Shown: piece after piece, positions 44,091 through 53,000 of the stretch
How positions within the stretch are numbered: the first letter of the stretch is position 1
Layout of the letters: each line of letters begins with the position of its first letter
Assembly (NCBI RefSeq): GCF_002113025.1
Contig: NZ_NEJH01000001.1
Location: 682,001 to 746,000 of the forward strand
Source of the DNA: Pseudomonas sp. B28(2017)
Lineage (GTDB): Bacteria > Pseudomonadota > Gammaproteobacteria > Pseudomonadales > Pseudomonadaceae
DNA: 64,000 nucleotides
Direction: 5' to 3'
Position numbers and translations under genes: made by a program
The notes under the pieces: generated by a model
Seen by the model: only the letters and a program-made list of their open reading frames with translations
The model's database searches: none
What the model was told of the DNA's origin: nothing

Positions 44091-44771
44091 TCAATGCTTG
44101 AGGAGGAGGGCCTGCATATCGTCTGCCATGCCTTTGAGTGCAACCTTGAAGTCCTTGGCGACAATCGGCTGCTCGGCATTATCGAGTGTCTCGCCGAACA
44201 CCTTGCGAACGATCTTCGCGACCGGCAAACCGGTCTTGGAGTCGATCAGGTTGGCTTCGATGTACATCTCGGCAGTCTGGTCCCGATGCCCGGTGGCTGC
44301 TTGTGTTGCGCCGACAATGGCCCCGATTGGAACGGCCTCATACCAGTGCATGCCTTCGTTGTTGGCGCTGACGTGAGTGATCGCCGCTTGCAGGATCAGC
44401 GAACGCGAATTGGTTGGCGCCAGTTGCGGGTAAGGGACAATTGCATAGCGGCTGGCAAAGGCGGTCTTGACGCTGTTGCTGGCCATCAATTGCAAGTCTT
44501 GCAGTGTCTTCAGGCTGACGCGAGCGGTCGGCTTCGGTGCGGGATACAGCTCCATCTGCCGGAACACCACTGTGGAGTACGCGCGAGGATCGAACCCCGG
44601 CGATACCCAGCGCAATACTTTCTGCTCACTCGGTGTAGTTTGCTCCTCCAGGCCCTGGTAATTGCCCAGGAAGCCCGAGTATTGCTCTTGCTGCGCCACT
44701 TTCGAGACGCAGCCGACCTGAAATACACAGCTCAAAGCAATACCCGCAATCCATTTATTCGACATGCCCAT
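44091..44771 (-). CDS. DUF3313-family lipoprotein
   Basis: The start MGMSNKWIAGIALSCVFQVG is preferred (GAG ten bases upstream; further upstream starts are TTG). The lipobox-like QVGC gives a lipoprotein of roughly 200 residues. The family signature is clear: YSGFLGNYQGLEE, DPRAYSTVVFRQMELYP, and a long C-terminal domain with VGATQAATGHRDQTAEMYIEANLID. Such proteins are outer-membrane-anchored and of unknown role. It lies upstream of the glycine-zipper and small lipoprotein genes, same strand. Confidence 0.82.
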   Translation of the reverse strand: MGMSNKWIAGIALSCVFQVGCVSKVAQQEQYSGFLGNYQGLEEQTTPSEQKVLRWVSPGFDPRAYSTVVFRQMELYPAPKPTARVSLKTLQDLQLMASNSVKTAFASRYAIVPYPQLAPTNSRSLILQAAITHVSANNEGMHWYEAVPIGAIVGATQAATGHRDQTAEMYIEANLIDSKTGLPVAKIVRKVFGETLDNAEQPIVAKDFKVALKGMADDMQALLLKH

Positions 44772-44786
44772 GTGTTTGGTTCTCAA

Positions 44787-45149
44787 GTGATGAAAATTGT
44801 CATTCGGGTTCCGACCTGGCGCCAGGCATTGCTCTGGGTGCCTTGCATTCGGGCACGGGTATTCGCCAGTCGGTTACGCAAAGCAGGTGCTTGCACGCCG
44901 GTCAATGCGGGCCGAATGCTGCCTGCAGCAGCGGGATAATCCGAATCAATAACTCTCAAAAACTGTTAGACACAGGGTCGGTGAGTGGTTGTGCCGGCCT
45001 GAACCTGGAGGTGTTGTGTCGTCATTGGTGCATCCACCATCCGTAGCCTGACGACCTTGGGGGTGTACGCCAAATCGACCTACAATTGGCAATCGCGCGA
45101 ATGGTCGGTACCGATCAACCTGACGGTGTGGTTTTAGAGGAGACACGGC
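44787..45149. other. Intergenic stretch without a supportable gene
   Basis: The 363 bases between the DUF3313 lipoprotein start and the GFA-family gene hold no convincing frame. On the minus strand, one frame of about 60 codons without a good start (ending RQVGTRMTIFIT) runs through 44793-44990; it has no recognised homologue and may be a remnant. Confidence 0.6.
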
Positions 45150-45542
45150 ATGGACCGATTCACCGGCGGTTGTTTGTGCGGCAAGGTGCGCCTGGTCGCG
45201 ACGGGACGCCCGTTCCGGGTTGGTGTCTGTCACTGCCTCGACTGCCGCAAGCATCATGGGGCACTGTTTCACGCGTCCGCGATTTTTCATCAGGATGCGG
45301 TGACGGTCGAAGGCGAAACCCGTGACTACGCCGGGCGGCATTTCTGTCCGCACTGCGGTTCGTCCGTGTTTGCACGCAGCGCAGACGAAATCGAAGTGAA
45401 CCTCGGGTCCCTGGATGCTCCGGACCAGATGACGCCAACCTACGAGAGCTGGGTCGTGCGTCGCGAGGCCTGGTTGCCGCCGTTTGCGCTCACACGACAC
45501 TACGAGCGCGATCGAGATTCCACGGGACGTATTGAGGAGTAG
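45150..45542 (+). CDS. GFA (glutathione-dependent formaldehyde-activating) family protein
   Basis: The 130-aa protein has the zinc-binding cysteines of the GFA/CENP-V fold: GGCLCGKVRL, CHCLDCRK and CPHCGSSVF. AGAGGAG lies eight bases before the ATG. The family was named for binding glutathione-formaldehyde adducts, but most members have no proven activity. It stands alone, convergent with the oxidoreductase at 45668. Confidence 0.88.
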   Translation: MDRFTGGCLCGKVRLVATGRPFRVGVCHCLDCRKHHGALFHASAIFHQDAVTVEGETRDYAGRHFCPHCGSSVFARSADEIEVNLGSLDAPDQMTPTYESWVVRREAWLPPFALTRHYERDRDSTGRIEE

Positions 45543-45667
45543 CGGGGACGCGTGCTGTACGCGATGGTCTTGATCGGGAAGCGAAGCCGCAACCCAATGC
45601 GGACACCCGGCTCGGGACAGGAACAGGGCTGGAAGTATTCCCGTCGTCCAGCCCATCCTTGCGCAGA

Positions 45668-46660
45668 TCAGACGGTGATCACCACTTTCCCGATCTGCTG
45701 ATTGGCTTCGAGGTAGCGGTGGGCTTCCTGGATGTCGTTCAGGGCGAAGGTCCTGGCGATGATCGGGCGAAGCGCTCCAGACTCCAGCCCCTCCAGAATG
45801 AATGCCTTGGCCCGCGACAGGGCTTGCGGGTCAGAAACTATTTCTGCATACAGGTAGCCTTTGAGGGTCAGGCTCTTGGCCAGCACGGTAAACAATGGGA
45901 ACGGGGTCGGCTCGGGGCTGAGTGCACCGTACTCCAGCAGAATGCCGCCTCGGGCCATGCTCTGCGTGAGAGGCTCAAAGGATGGCCCGCCCACGGGGTC
46001 GAACACCACTCGGGCGCCTTGGCCATCAGTCAGCGCCATGACGCGCTCGACGACATCTTCCTCATCGCTGACGATCACATGTGCAGCTCCGGCATCGAGA
46101 AGTGCCTGTTTCTTCGCGCGGGTTCGAGTGATCGCTATAGCGGTGGCGCCGACCATGCGTGCCATCTGGAAGGCGGCCAGGCCGACACTGCTTGAAGCGG
46201 CTGTTACTAGAACGAAGTCGCCTTGCTGCAATTTCGCCTGTTCGATGAGAGCCCCCCAAGCCGTGACGTACTGCATCCAGGCTGCAGCAGCCTCCACGAA
46301 AGACAGGTTATCCGGGCTCTTGACCACTAGATGGGCCGGCACATTGGCAAGTTCACCGTAGGTCCCCCAGCGTGCGATATCCAGCGGCGGAATCAGACCG
46401 ACAGCATCGCCAATCCTGATCCCGGTGACCGCGCTACCCATCGCCACCACAACACCGGCGGCCTCGTAACCCAGACGGCTGGGGAATTCGGCTTCCTGCA
46501 AATAGGCGTGGTTGCGGAACATCACTTCGGCCCGGTTCAAGCCAATGGCCTTGACGCCAATCTGTACCTCGTCGGCGGCCGGTGCCGGCACATCCAGGTC
46601 TTCAAGCTTCAGGACACTGGCGTCACCGTATTCGTGGATTCTGACAATGCGTGCCATCAT
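45668..46660 (-). CDS. Zinc-independent MDR-family quinone oxidoreductase
   Basis: The 330-aa protein is a medium-chain dehydrogenase (LGYEAAGVVVAMGSAV; cofactor loop LVTAASSSVGLAAFQMARMVG). It lacks cysteines at the catalytic and structural zinc positions, so it belongs with quinone reductases and NADPH-dependent enoyl reductases rather than alcohol dehydrogenases. AGAGG precedes two adjacent ATGs. It is divergent from the LysR gene at 46837, a standard regulator-target pair. Confidence 0.87.
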   Translation of the reverse strand: MMARIVRIHEYGDASVLKLEDLDVPAPAADEVQIGVKAIGLNRAEVMFRNHAYLQEAEFPSRLGYEAAGVVVAMGSAVTGIRIGDAVGLIPPLDIARWGTYGELANVPAHLVVKSPDNLSFVEAAAAWMQYVTAWGALIEQAKLQQGDFVLVTAASSSVGLAAFQMARMVGATAIAITRTRAKKQALLDAGAAHVIVSDEEDVVERVMALTDGQGARVVFDPVGGPSFEPLTQSMARGGILLEYGALSPEPTPFPLFTVLAKSLTLKGYLYAEIVSDPQALSRAKAFILEGLESGALRPIIARTFALNDIQEAHRYLEANQQIGKVVITV

Positions 46661-46836
46661 TTATACCTCTTCTTGGGGGCGGGTGCGGAGAGACCAGCCA
46701 GAAATCGGGTGAAGAACAGCTCCAGAGCGCATTCGGGCAAGCCGTTGCGCATTCGGGGTGTGGGCACAAATTTAGCCGTTGGTTGCAAGTGGATAAAGGC
46801 ATACGATGATCCAACACTAGAAACAAAGAGTTTGTA

Positions 46837-47733
46837 ATGGATCGCTTGACCCAGATGGCCACTTTCGTCAAAGCGGTAGAGTTGGGCTCGTTCAGCGCCG
46901 CCGGGGACGATCTCAACCTGTCTCCTCAATTGGTAGGCAAACAGGTAAAGATGCTTGAACAGCATCTGGGTGTTTCCCTGCTGAACCGGACCACGCGACG
47001 ACAGAGCCTGACCGACTTCGGCCGTGCGTTCTATCAACGCGCGAAGATGATCCTGGCCGACATGCAGGCGGCCGAGAGCCTCGCTGCAGAGACGCGCGGC
47101 ACCCCAAGCGGGCGCCTGCGAATCAATGCGCCGGTCACCTTTGGTATTCGTACTCTCTCGCCGCGTCTGCTGGAGTACATGGTCAGGTATCCGCAGGTTT
47201 CGGTGGATCTGACCCTGTCGAACGAACTGGTAGACATCGTCGATGACGGGTACGACGTGGTGTTCCGCATTGGCGAGCTGGCGAGCAGCGGCTTGAAGGC
47301 GCTGCCGCTGGCGCCCTACCAACTGGTCCTGTGTGCCGCGCCGTCGTACCTGGTCCGCCGCCCGCCGATCACCAGTCCATGGGATCTGCAACAGCACGAG
47401 TGCCTGGGCTTTTCATTCTCCGACGGTCGTTCCCACTGGAGCTTCGATGGCCCGGAGGGGCGTGTGGATGTGCCCATTAAAAGCAAACTGACGATTAATC
47501 AGGGCGATCCATTACTTTCGGCGGCCGTGGCAGGTCTGGGGGTGGTGTTGCAGCCGATGGAGCTGGTGGGCGGTGCGCTGCGGGATGGAACCCTGGTGCG
47601 CCTGCTGCCGCAGCATCCTGTTCCAGCCTCTGCGATGAATATGCTCTACGCACCCGACCGTCGCATGACACCAAAACTGCGCAGCTTCCTGGATTTTGCT
47701 ATTGAAGCACTTGGGCAGAGGCGTCCAGCCTGA
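46837..47733 (+). CDS. LysR-family regulator of the divergent oxidoreductase
   Basis: The 298-aa protein has the N-terminal winged helix (TFVKAVELGSFSAAGDDLNL, QLVGKQVKMLEQHLGVSLLN) and a substrate-binding C-terminal domain of the CrgA-like subgroup (RLRINAPVTFGIRTLSPRLL, TLSNELVDIVDDGYDVVFRI). The shared 176-bp region with the oxidoreductase suggests control of that gene. The ligand is unknown. Confidence 0.9.
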   Translation: MDRLTQMATFVKAVELGSFSAAGDDLNLSPQLVGKQVKMLEQHLGVSLLNRTTRRQSLTDFGRAFYQRAKMILADMQAAESLAAETRGTPSGRLRINAPVTFGIRTLSPRLLEYMVRYPQVSVDLTLSNELVDIVDDGYDVVFRIGELASSGLKALPLAPYQLVLCAAPSYLVRRPPITSPWDLQQHECLGFSFSDGRSHWSFDGPEGRVDVPIKSKLTINQGDPLLSAAVAGLGVVLQPMELVGGALRDGTLVRLLPQHPVPASAMNMLYAPDRRMTPKLRSFLDFAIEALGQRRPA

Positions 47734-47802
47734 CGCGTGAGGCCAAATCATCAACGTACGCTTCTGGCTGACTGAAGCCTGCCGCGAAGGACCGCATGCA
47801 AC

Positions 47803-47857
47803 TGTGGATTCAACCGGTGGACGCAACAGATTGGCTAAATCGTTCGGCGGGCGTTTT
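47803..47857. repeat. IS-end-like remnant repeat, copy 1
   Basis: TGTGGATTCAACCGGT, then CAACAGATTGGCTAAATCGT, recurs almost unchanged at 57777-57832 and in part at 61056-61082. It has the look of the end of a lost insertion element. Confidence 0.65.
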
Positions 47858-47869
47858 GAGGGGTGAGCC

Positions 47870-47907
47870 AGCGTCTTCGAGCGACCCTGCGGTCGCTCGA
47901 AGACGCT
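47870..47907 (-). terminator. Long hairpin after the hisJQMP operon
   Basis: A perfect 17-base stem, AGCGTCTTCGAGCGACC and its inverse, with a four-base loop lies four bases past the hisP stop on the minus strand. No T-run follows, so it may be a transcript-end structure with weak termination. Confidence 0.55.
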
Positions 47908-47911
47908 GCGG

Positions 47912-48676
47912 TTACTTCAGGTTGCCGCTGAGGAATTGCTGCAGGCGCTCGCTTTTGGGGTTGCCCAATACGTCCTCGGGCGCACCTTGCTCTTCGACCC
48001 GCCCCTGGTGCAGGAACAGCACCTGGTTCGACACTTTGCGCGCAAAGCTCATTTCGTGGGTCACCATGATCATGGTCCGGCCTTCTTCGGCCAGACCCTG
48101 GATCACCTTGAGCACTTCGCCCACCAGTTCCGGGTCCAGGGCCGAAGTCGGTTCGTCGAACAGCATGATCTCCGGTTCCATGCTCAGGGCGCGGGCAATG
48201 GCGACCCGTTGCTGCTGACCACCCGAGAGAAACGCCGGGTATTGATCTGCAACCCGTGCCGGCAAACCGACCTTGTCCAGGTAACGCCGGGCGCGATCCT
48301 CCGCGTCCTTCTTGCTGACGCCCAGCACCCGGCGCGGGGCCATGGTGATGTTGTCGAGCACGGTCATGTGGCTCCACAGGTTGAAGTGCTGGAACACCAT
48401 CGCCAGGCGAGTGCGGATGCGTTGCAGTTCTTTGGCGTCGGCCACGCGCATGCCGTGGTGGTCATGGACCATTTTAATCGGCTGGTTGTCCAGGCTCATG
48501 GCGCCGTCGTTGGGCGTTTCCAGGAAGTTGATGCAACGCAGAAAGGTGCTCTTGCCCGAACCACTGGCGCCAATCAGGCTGATCACATCGCCGGTCCTGG
48601 CGTTTAGCGAAACGCCCTTGAGCACTTCATGGTTGCCGTAACTTTTGTGCAGGTTTTCAACGGTCAGTTTGTACAT
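47912..48676 (-). CDS. hisP: ABC ATPase of a basic amino acid/histidine importer (HisP type)
   Basis: The start MYKLTVENLHKSYG has AGGATG about eight bases upstream; a TTG two codons earlier is less likely. The 254-aa protein has Walker A GASGSGKST, Q loop HFNLWSHMTVLDN, signature LSGGQQQR and Walker B IMLFDEPTSALD, plus the long insert (MVHDHHGMRVADAKELQRIR) typical of HisP-group ATPases. It energises the HisQM permeases encoded upstream. The order J-Q-M-P matches the P. aeruginosa histidine importer, but an arginine/ornithine specificity cannot be excluded. Confidence 0.88.
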   Translation of the reverse strand: MYKLTVENLHKSYGNHEVLKGVSLNARTGDVISLIGASGSGKSTFLRCINFLETPNDGAMSLDNQPIKMVHDHHGMRVADAKELQRIRTRLAMVFQHFNLWSHMTVLDNITMAPRRVLGVSKKDAEDRARRYLDKVGLPARVADQYPAFLSGGQQQRVAIARALSMEPEIMLFDEPTSALDPELVGEVLKVIQGLAEEGRTMIMVTHEMSFARKVSNQVLFLHQGRVEEQGAPEDVLGNPKSERLQQFLSGNLK

Positions 48677-48692
48677 GAACAAGCATCCTGAA

Positions 48693-49403
48693 TTAGTGAG
48701 CCGGGCCGAGGAAAGACAGCCAACGGCGTTCAGCCAGGCGGAACAGGCCGACCAGGGAGAAAGTGACTGCCAGGTAAATCAGCGCGGCAATGCCGAACGA
48801 CTGGAAGGTCAGGAAGGTCGCCGAGTTGGCGTCCCGCGCGACTTTCAGAATGTCCGGGATGGTTGCGGTGAAGGCCACGGTGGTCGAGTGCAGCATCAGA
48901 ATCACTTCGTTGCTGTAGTAAGGCAGCGAGCGACGCAGGGCCGACGGCATGATCACGTAGGCATACAGCTTCCAGCCAGTCAGGCCATAGGCCTTGGCCG
49001 CTTCGACTTCACCATGGGCCATGCTGCGAATCGCCCCGGCGAAGATCTCCGTGGTGTAGGCGCAGGTGTTCAGGGCGAAGGCCAGGATGGTGCAGTTCAT
49101 CGCATCGCGGAAGAAGCTGTCGAGCAGCGGTTGCGCGCGTACGGCGGCCAGGCTGTAGATCCCCGTGTAGCAAATCAGCAACTGGATATACAGCGGCGTA
49201 CCCCGAAACAGATAGGTGTAGAACTGCACTGGCCAGCGCACCCAGACTTTGCTCGAGACCCGGGCAATCGACAGCGGGATCGACATCACGAAACCGAAGA
49301 AAATCGAGGCACTGAGCAGCCAGAGGGTCATGGCCAGGCCGGTGATGTGATTGCCGTCCTGGTACAGGAAAGGTTTCCAGTATTCCTGCAGTAACTCGAT
49401 CAT
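48693..49403 (-). CDS. hisM: Amino acid ABC permease, HisM type
   Basis: The start MIELLQEYWKPFLYQDG overlaps the HisQ stop (ATGA). The 236-aa protein has five to six helices and the polar amino acid permease signature (AGAIRSMAHGEVEAAKAYGL; FTATIPDILKVARDANS). It forms the membrane channel with HisQ. The ATPase gene starts 17 bases downstream. Confidence 0.9.
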   Translation of the reverse strand: MIELLQEYWKPFLYQDGNHITGLAMTLWLLSASIFFGFVMSIPLSIARVSSKVWVRWPVQFYTYLFRGTPLYIQLLICYTGIYSLAAVRAQPLLDSFFRDAMNCTILAFALNTCAYTTEIFAGAIRSMAHGEVEAAKAYGLTGWKLYAYVIMPSALRRSLPYYSNEVILMLHSTTVAFTATIPDILKVARDANSATFLTFQSFGIAALIYLAVTFSLVGLFRLAERRWLSFLGPAH

Positions 49404-50128
49404 CGCACGGCCTCCCGGGTGCCTGCGGCGTAGAAGATTTCCATCCGGCGCAAGACGTAGTTCGAAACGGTGGTGATCACCAGATAGATCAAGGCGGCCA
49501 GCATCAGGAAGAAGAACAGCTGATAGGAGCTCTTGCCAGCGTCCTGGGCGACCTTGACCAGATCGGCCAGGCCGATGATCGACACCAGCGCGGTGGCCTT
49601 GAGGATCACCATCCAGTTGTTGCCGATGCCTGGCAGGGCAAAACGCATCATTTGTGGGAACACCACCAGGCGAAAGCGCTGGGCGCGGGTCAGGCCGTAG
49701 GCGGTAGCCGCTTCCATCTGCCCTCGCGGTACGGCAAGGATGGCGCCACGGAAGGTTTCGGTGAAATAAGCCCCGTAGATGAAGCCCAGGGTAATGACCC
49801 CGGCGCTGAAGGGGTTGATTTCGATATAGTCCCAGCCCAGTGCTTCGGTCAGGTTGGTCAGCCAGGTTTGCAGGCTGTAGAAGATCAGCAGCATCAGCAC
49901 CAGGTCCGGCACCCCGCGGATCAGCGTGGTGTAGGCCTGCGCAGGGACGCGCAGCAATTTGACTTTCGACAGCTTGGCGCTGGCGCCGATCAGGCCCAGG
50001 CCAACGCTCACCAGCAAGCACAGAAAGGATAATTTGACCGTCATCCAGGAGCCTTGCAGCAACAGCGGGCCAAAGCCCTTGAGGCTGAAGCCTGACAGTC
50101 CAAGAATCTGCAATAGGTTTTCTAGCAT
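49400..50128 (-). CDS. hisQ: Amino acid ABC permease, HisQ type
   Basis: The 242-aa protein has five to six helices and the coupling loop RGAILAVPRGQMEAATAYGL, with LVSIIGLADLVKVAQDAGKS near the end. It is the second permease of the importer. It lies 55 bases downstream of the binding-protein gene on the same strand. Confidence 0.9.
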   Translation of the reverse strand: MLENLLQILGLSGFSLKGFGPLLLQGSWMTVKLSFLCLLVSVGLGLIGASAKLSKVKLLRVPAQAYTTLIRGVPDLVLMLLIFYSLQTWLTNLTEALGWDYIEINPFSAGVITLGFIYGAYFTETFRGAILAVPRGQMEAATAYGLTRAQRFRLVVFPQMMRFALPGIGNNWMVILKATALVSIIGLADLVKVAQDAGKSSYQLFFFLMLAALIYLVITTVSNYVLRRMEIFYAAGTREAVR

Positions 50129-50183
50129 TGAGCAGCCCTACCTCAATCAAAAAAGTGCCCATCCGGAAATGGGCGCAAGGTCA

Positions 50184-50966
50184 TTATTTGCCGCTGTAGA
50201 GATTCAGATCGCCAAAGTGCTTCTGCTGGACGGCCGCATAGGTGCCATTGTCGTGCAGTGCCTTGAGACCTTTGTTGAGCAAGGCCTGGAGCTCGGCGTT
50301 GCCTTTGACGAGACCCACGGCGGTTTTGGCTGGCAGCAGGGGGCTTTCGACCGGCTCACTGATTTGGAAGTCGGCGCCTGGTGGCGACTTCAGGAAGCCC
50401 AGTTCGGCTTGCAGCATGTCCTGGATCGAGGCATCGAGGCGTCCGGAGATCAGGTCGGCGTACACCTGGTCCTGGTTGGCGTAGGCCTGGGTTTCTACCC
50501 CGGCCTTGTCCAGCACGGCCTTGGCGTAGGCTTCCTGGATGGTGCCTTGCTCGTAACCGACTTTCTTGCCCTTGAGGGAGGCCGGATCGGTGCCGATGGC
50601 CGCGCCTTTCTTGAATACCAGCGCGGTCGGGCCAGAGAACAGCTCGCTCGAGAAGTCGATGACTTTCTCACGCGCCGGCGTGACGGTCATGGAAGAGATC
50701 ACGCCATCGAACTTGTTGGCCTTGAGGCCGGGAATCATGCCGTCGAAGTCGCTTTCAACCCACTTGCACTTGACCTTCAGCTCAGTGCAGATCGCGTTGC
50801 CCAGGTCGATATCGAAGCCCACCAGGCTGCCATCGGCGGCCTTGGATTCGAACGGCGCATAAGAGGGGTCGACGCCAAAGCGCAGCTCCTTGTACTCCTT
50901 GGCCAGCGCAGAACCGGCAGCCACACACAAAGACAATGCAGAAAGGGTGAGAAATGCTTTTTTCAT
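50184..50966 (-). CDS. hisJ: Periplasmic basic amino acid/histidine-binding protein (HisJ/ArgT type)
   Basis: The start MKKAFLTLSALSLCVAAGSA gives a signal peptide cut after ALA. The 260-aa precursor is an SBP_bac_3 protein: FGVDPSYAPFESKAADGSLV, GFDIDLGNAICTELKVKCKW, DGVISSMTVTPAREKVIDFS. Ligand-binding residues of the HisJ/LAO group are visible in these segments (the Asp-Ser-Tyr near the N-terminus, Arg in TPAREK, Asp in RLDASIQD). It delivers the amino acid to HisQMP. A HutC-like palindrome lies 89 bases upstream of its start. Confidence 0.87.
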   Translation of the reverse strand: MKKAFLTLSALSLCVAAGSALAKEYKELRFGVDPSYAPFESKAADGSLVGFDIDLGNAICTELKVKCKWVESDFDGMIPGLKANKFDGVISSMTVTPAREKVIDFSSELFSGPTALVFKKGAAIGTDPASLKGKKVGYEQGTIQEAYAKAVLDKAGVETQAYANQDQVYADLISGRLDASIQDMLQAELGFLKSPPGADFQISEPVESPLLPAKTAVGLVKGNAELQALLNKGLKALHDNGTYAAVQQKHFGDLNLYSGK

Positions 50967-51054
50967 TATTTTTTTCCCAAGGACCATCGGAAGCGCTTGT
51001 GCCGCAAGAGCGCGTGTACTGCGTGGCAAAAAATGTCTTATGCACACGCAGATA

Positions 51055-51068
51055 CTTGTACAGACAAG
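51055..51068. promoter_or_regulatory. HutC-like operator upstream of hisJQMP
   Basis: CTTGTACAGACAAG is a CTTGT-N4-ACAAG palindrome. HutC, the repressor of histidine utilisation genes in pseudomonads, recognises palindromes of the CTTGTATRTACAAG type as I recall. The site lies in the 319-base region upstream of hisJ, otherwise without a gene, and supports histidine-linked control. One centre pair departs from the consensus. Confidence 0.5.
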
Positions 51069-51285
51069 CATATGCAATCACCCGGCCAATTCTTCGATTG
51101 GGCGTTAGAGAAAACGCGTACAGCGCTCTGGGATAGGCCTGGCAGGCAGGTGGGTGCAGGAGAGAGGCAGCCTGCGAGGCTGTTACCTACGCAGGTTTTT
51201 ACACCCGGCTGGGGTATGCGGTAACAAAGTGTGAGATCAGGGGCGCCGACTTTCCTGGCTCAATCCTTGATGCTCCGGCAGCAAC

Positions 51286-52218
51286 TTAAACGGTCGGCAG
51301 CTTGATTGTCTCGTCCAGCACCGCGCCTTGTTGTACGAACCGGTCGATCAACCACCTTGCCGCCGGACCCGGAGGCAGATCCGTGCGGTAGATGACGTCG
51401 AAGGAATACTGTCCGCTGTTGTATTCCGGAATGTTCAACTGCACGAGCCGGCCGCTCTCCAGATCCTCCTGGACCATCGGCGCCGGCATGTTCCCCCAAC
51501 CGATGCCTTCACGCAGCAGCATGTGCTTGGCGCCCAGGTCCGCCAGGCGCCAGGTGCGATTACTGAGCACGGCGAAATCCTTGTCCTTGGTCAGCTGCGA
51601 GCGATCGGACAGCACCAGTTGCGTGAACTCTCGCCCGGCGCCTGGAACATTCGAGTCGCTTGAAGCCAGCGGATGATTCGGGGCTGCCACCGGAATCAAT
51701 TCGACGCTGCCAACGCCAATTCTTTCGATACCGTCGATACCTTCATTCATCGGACCACTGACGCCGATGATTGCGCCTCGGTTGATCACCAGTTCGGTGA
51801 CGGCGCCGAGGGCTTCCATATGCAAGTGCAGGGCAACCGTAGGAAATTCCTCCCGAAAGGATTTCAGTGCGTCCACCACGCGCTCCGGGGGCAGCATCAC
51901 ATCGAGCACCACGTGAACTTCGGCTTCGAGCCCCTGAAGCAGCCCCCTCACTTTGGCGCGTAAACCATGAACGCCGTTGGCGATGGTCCTGGCTTCGGCC
52001 AGCACGGTGCGGCCGGCGTCGGTGAGCTGCGGTTTGCGTGTGGTCTGACGGTCGAACAGCGACACGCCGAGCTGCATTTCCAGGTTGGCGATCGAGTAAC
52101 TGATGACCGAAGTGGCCCGATGCAGCTTTCTGGCAGCCGCTGCAAAACTGCCGACTTCAACAACGGTCAGGAACACCCGCAGTTGGTCGAGTGTTGGTGT
52201 TCCGGGATCAGAAATCAT
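51286..52218 (-). CDS. LysR-family transcriptional regulator
   Basis: The start MISDPGTPTLDQLRVF has GAGG about eight bases upstream. The 310-aa protein has the N-terminal HTH (FLTVVEVGSFAAAARKLHRA, YSIANLEMQLGVSLFD) and a C-terminal effector domain. It is divergent from the DoxX gene at 52485, so regulation of that gene is likely. Ligand unknown. Confidence 0.88.
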   Translation of the reverse strand: MISDPGTPTLDQLRVFLTVVEVGSFAAAARKLHRATSVISYSIANLEMQLGVSLFDRQTTRKPQLTDAGRTVLAEARTIANGVHGLRAKVRGLLQGLEAEVHVVLDVMLPPERVVDALKSFREEFPTVALHLHMEALGAVTELVINRGAIIGVSGPMNEGIDGIERIGVGSVELIPVAAPNHPLASSDSNVPGAGREFTQLVLSDRSQLTKDKDFAVLSNRTWRLADLGAKHMLLREGIGWGNMPAPMVQEDLESGRLVQLNIPEYNSGQYSFDVIYRTDLPPGPAARWLIDRFVQQGAVLDETIKLPTV

Positions 52219-52484
52219 GCCTGTTTCCTCAAACGTAATGGTCAGTACCCGCAGACTCGGATGCGGCCAGGCGCTGACCGCGAATGTGTGCGTTCTGGCC
52301 TGTTGCACAGGTCCGTTCAGCGTTTTTCACGATTGAGTTCTCTTTCGATGATGTGAGTTGCTTGCCTATTTATTCGAACCTGATGATCTAAATTAGTCGG
52401 CTATTCAGATTAGATGTCAAGGCGCAAGATTTCTTCACAGCAGCGATTCATGGCGAGTCGCGCAAACTTTGAAGGAAATACCTC

Positions 52485-52925
52485 ATGACAACTTCCGCAA
52501 ACATCGCTCCTTCCACCAACACTGAACAGAACCGTTCCGACGTGACCCAGGCCTCGGCGTCGTTGATCGGCCGTGTACTGCTCAGCGCAATCTTCATTCT
52601 CTCCGGTTTTTCGAAACTGGCCGCTCCCGCGATGATGGTTGGCTACATCAGCTCGGTGGGGCTTCCGCTTCCGCAACTGGCGCTGGCGCTGGCGATCGTT
52701 GTTGAGGTCGGTGGCGGCCTGGCATTGATCGCCGGTTACCGCACCCGCACCGTTGCCGCTGTACTGGCCGTGTTCAGCGTGTTTACCGCACTGGCTTTCC
52801 ATAACGCGCTGGGCGATCAGAACCAGTTCATCCACTTCTTCAAGAACATCGCGATGGCCGGTGGCCTGCTGCAAGTCGTGGCCTTCGGTGCCGGTCGCTT
52901 CAGCCTCGATGCTCGCCGTCGCTGA
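52485..52925 (+). CDS. DoxX-family membrane protein
   Basis: The 146-aa protein has four hydrophobic helices (VLLSAIFILSGFSKLAAP; LPQLALALAIVVEVGGGLAL; TVAAVLAVFSVFTALAFHNA; FKNIAMAGGLLQVVAFGAGR). The DoxX family signature FSKLAAP is present. AAGGAAATACC precedes the ATG. DoxX proteins are integral membrane proteins linked to stress resistance and thiol or quinone metabolism; no reaction is assigned here. It lies divergent from a LysR gene. Confidence 0.85.
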   Translation: MTTSANIAPSTNTEQNRSDVTQASASLIGRVLLSAIFILSGFSKLAAPAMMVGYISSVGLPLPQLALALAIVVEVGGGLALIAGYRTRTVAAVLAVFSVFTALAFHNALGDQNQFIHFFKNIAMAGGLLQVVAFGAGRFSLDARRR

Positions 52926-53000
52926 TACCCCTGCGCTGCGAAGGCCGGCCCCTCGCAGCGCAATGTTTTCTTCCCTTTTTCTGTAGCACTGGATCTGGTG

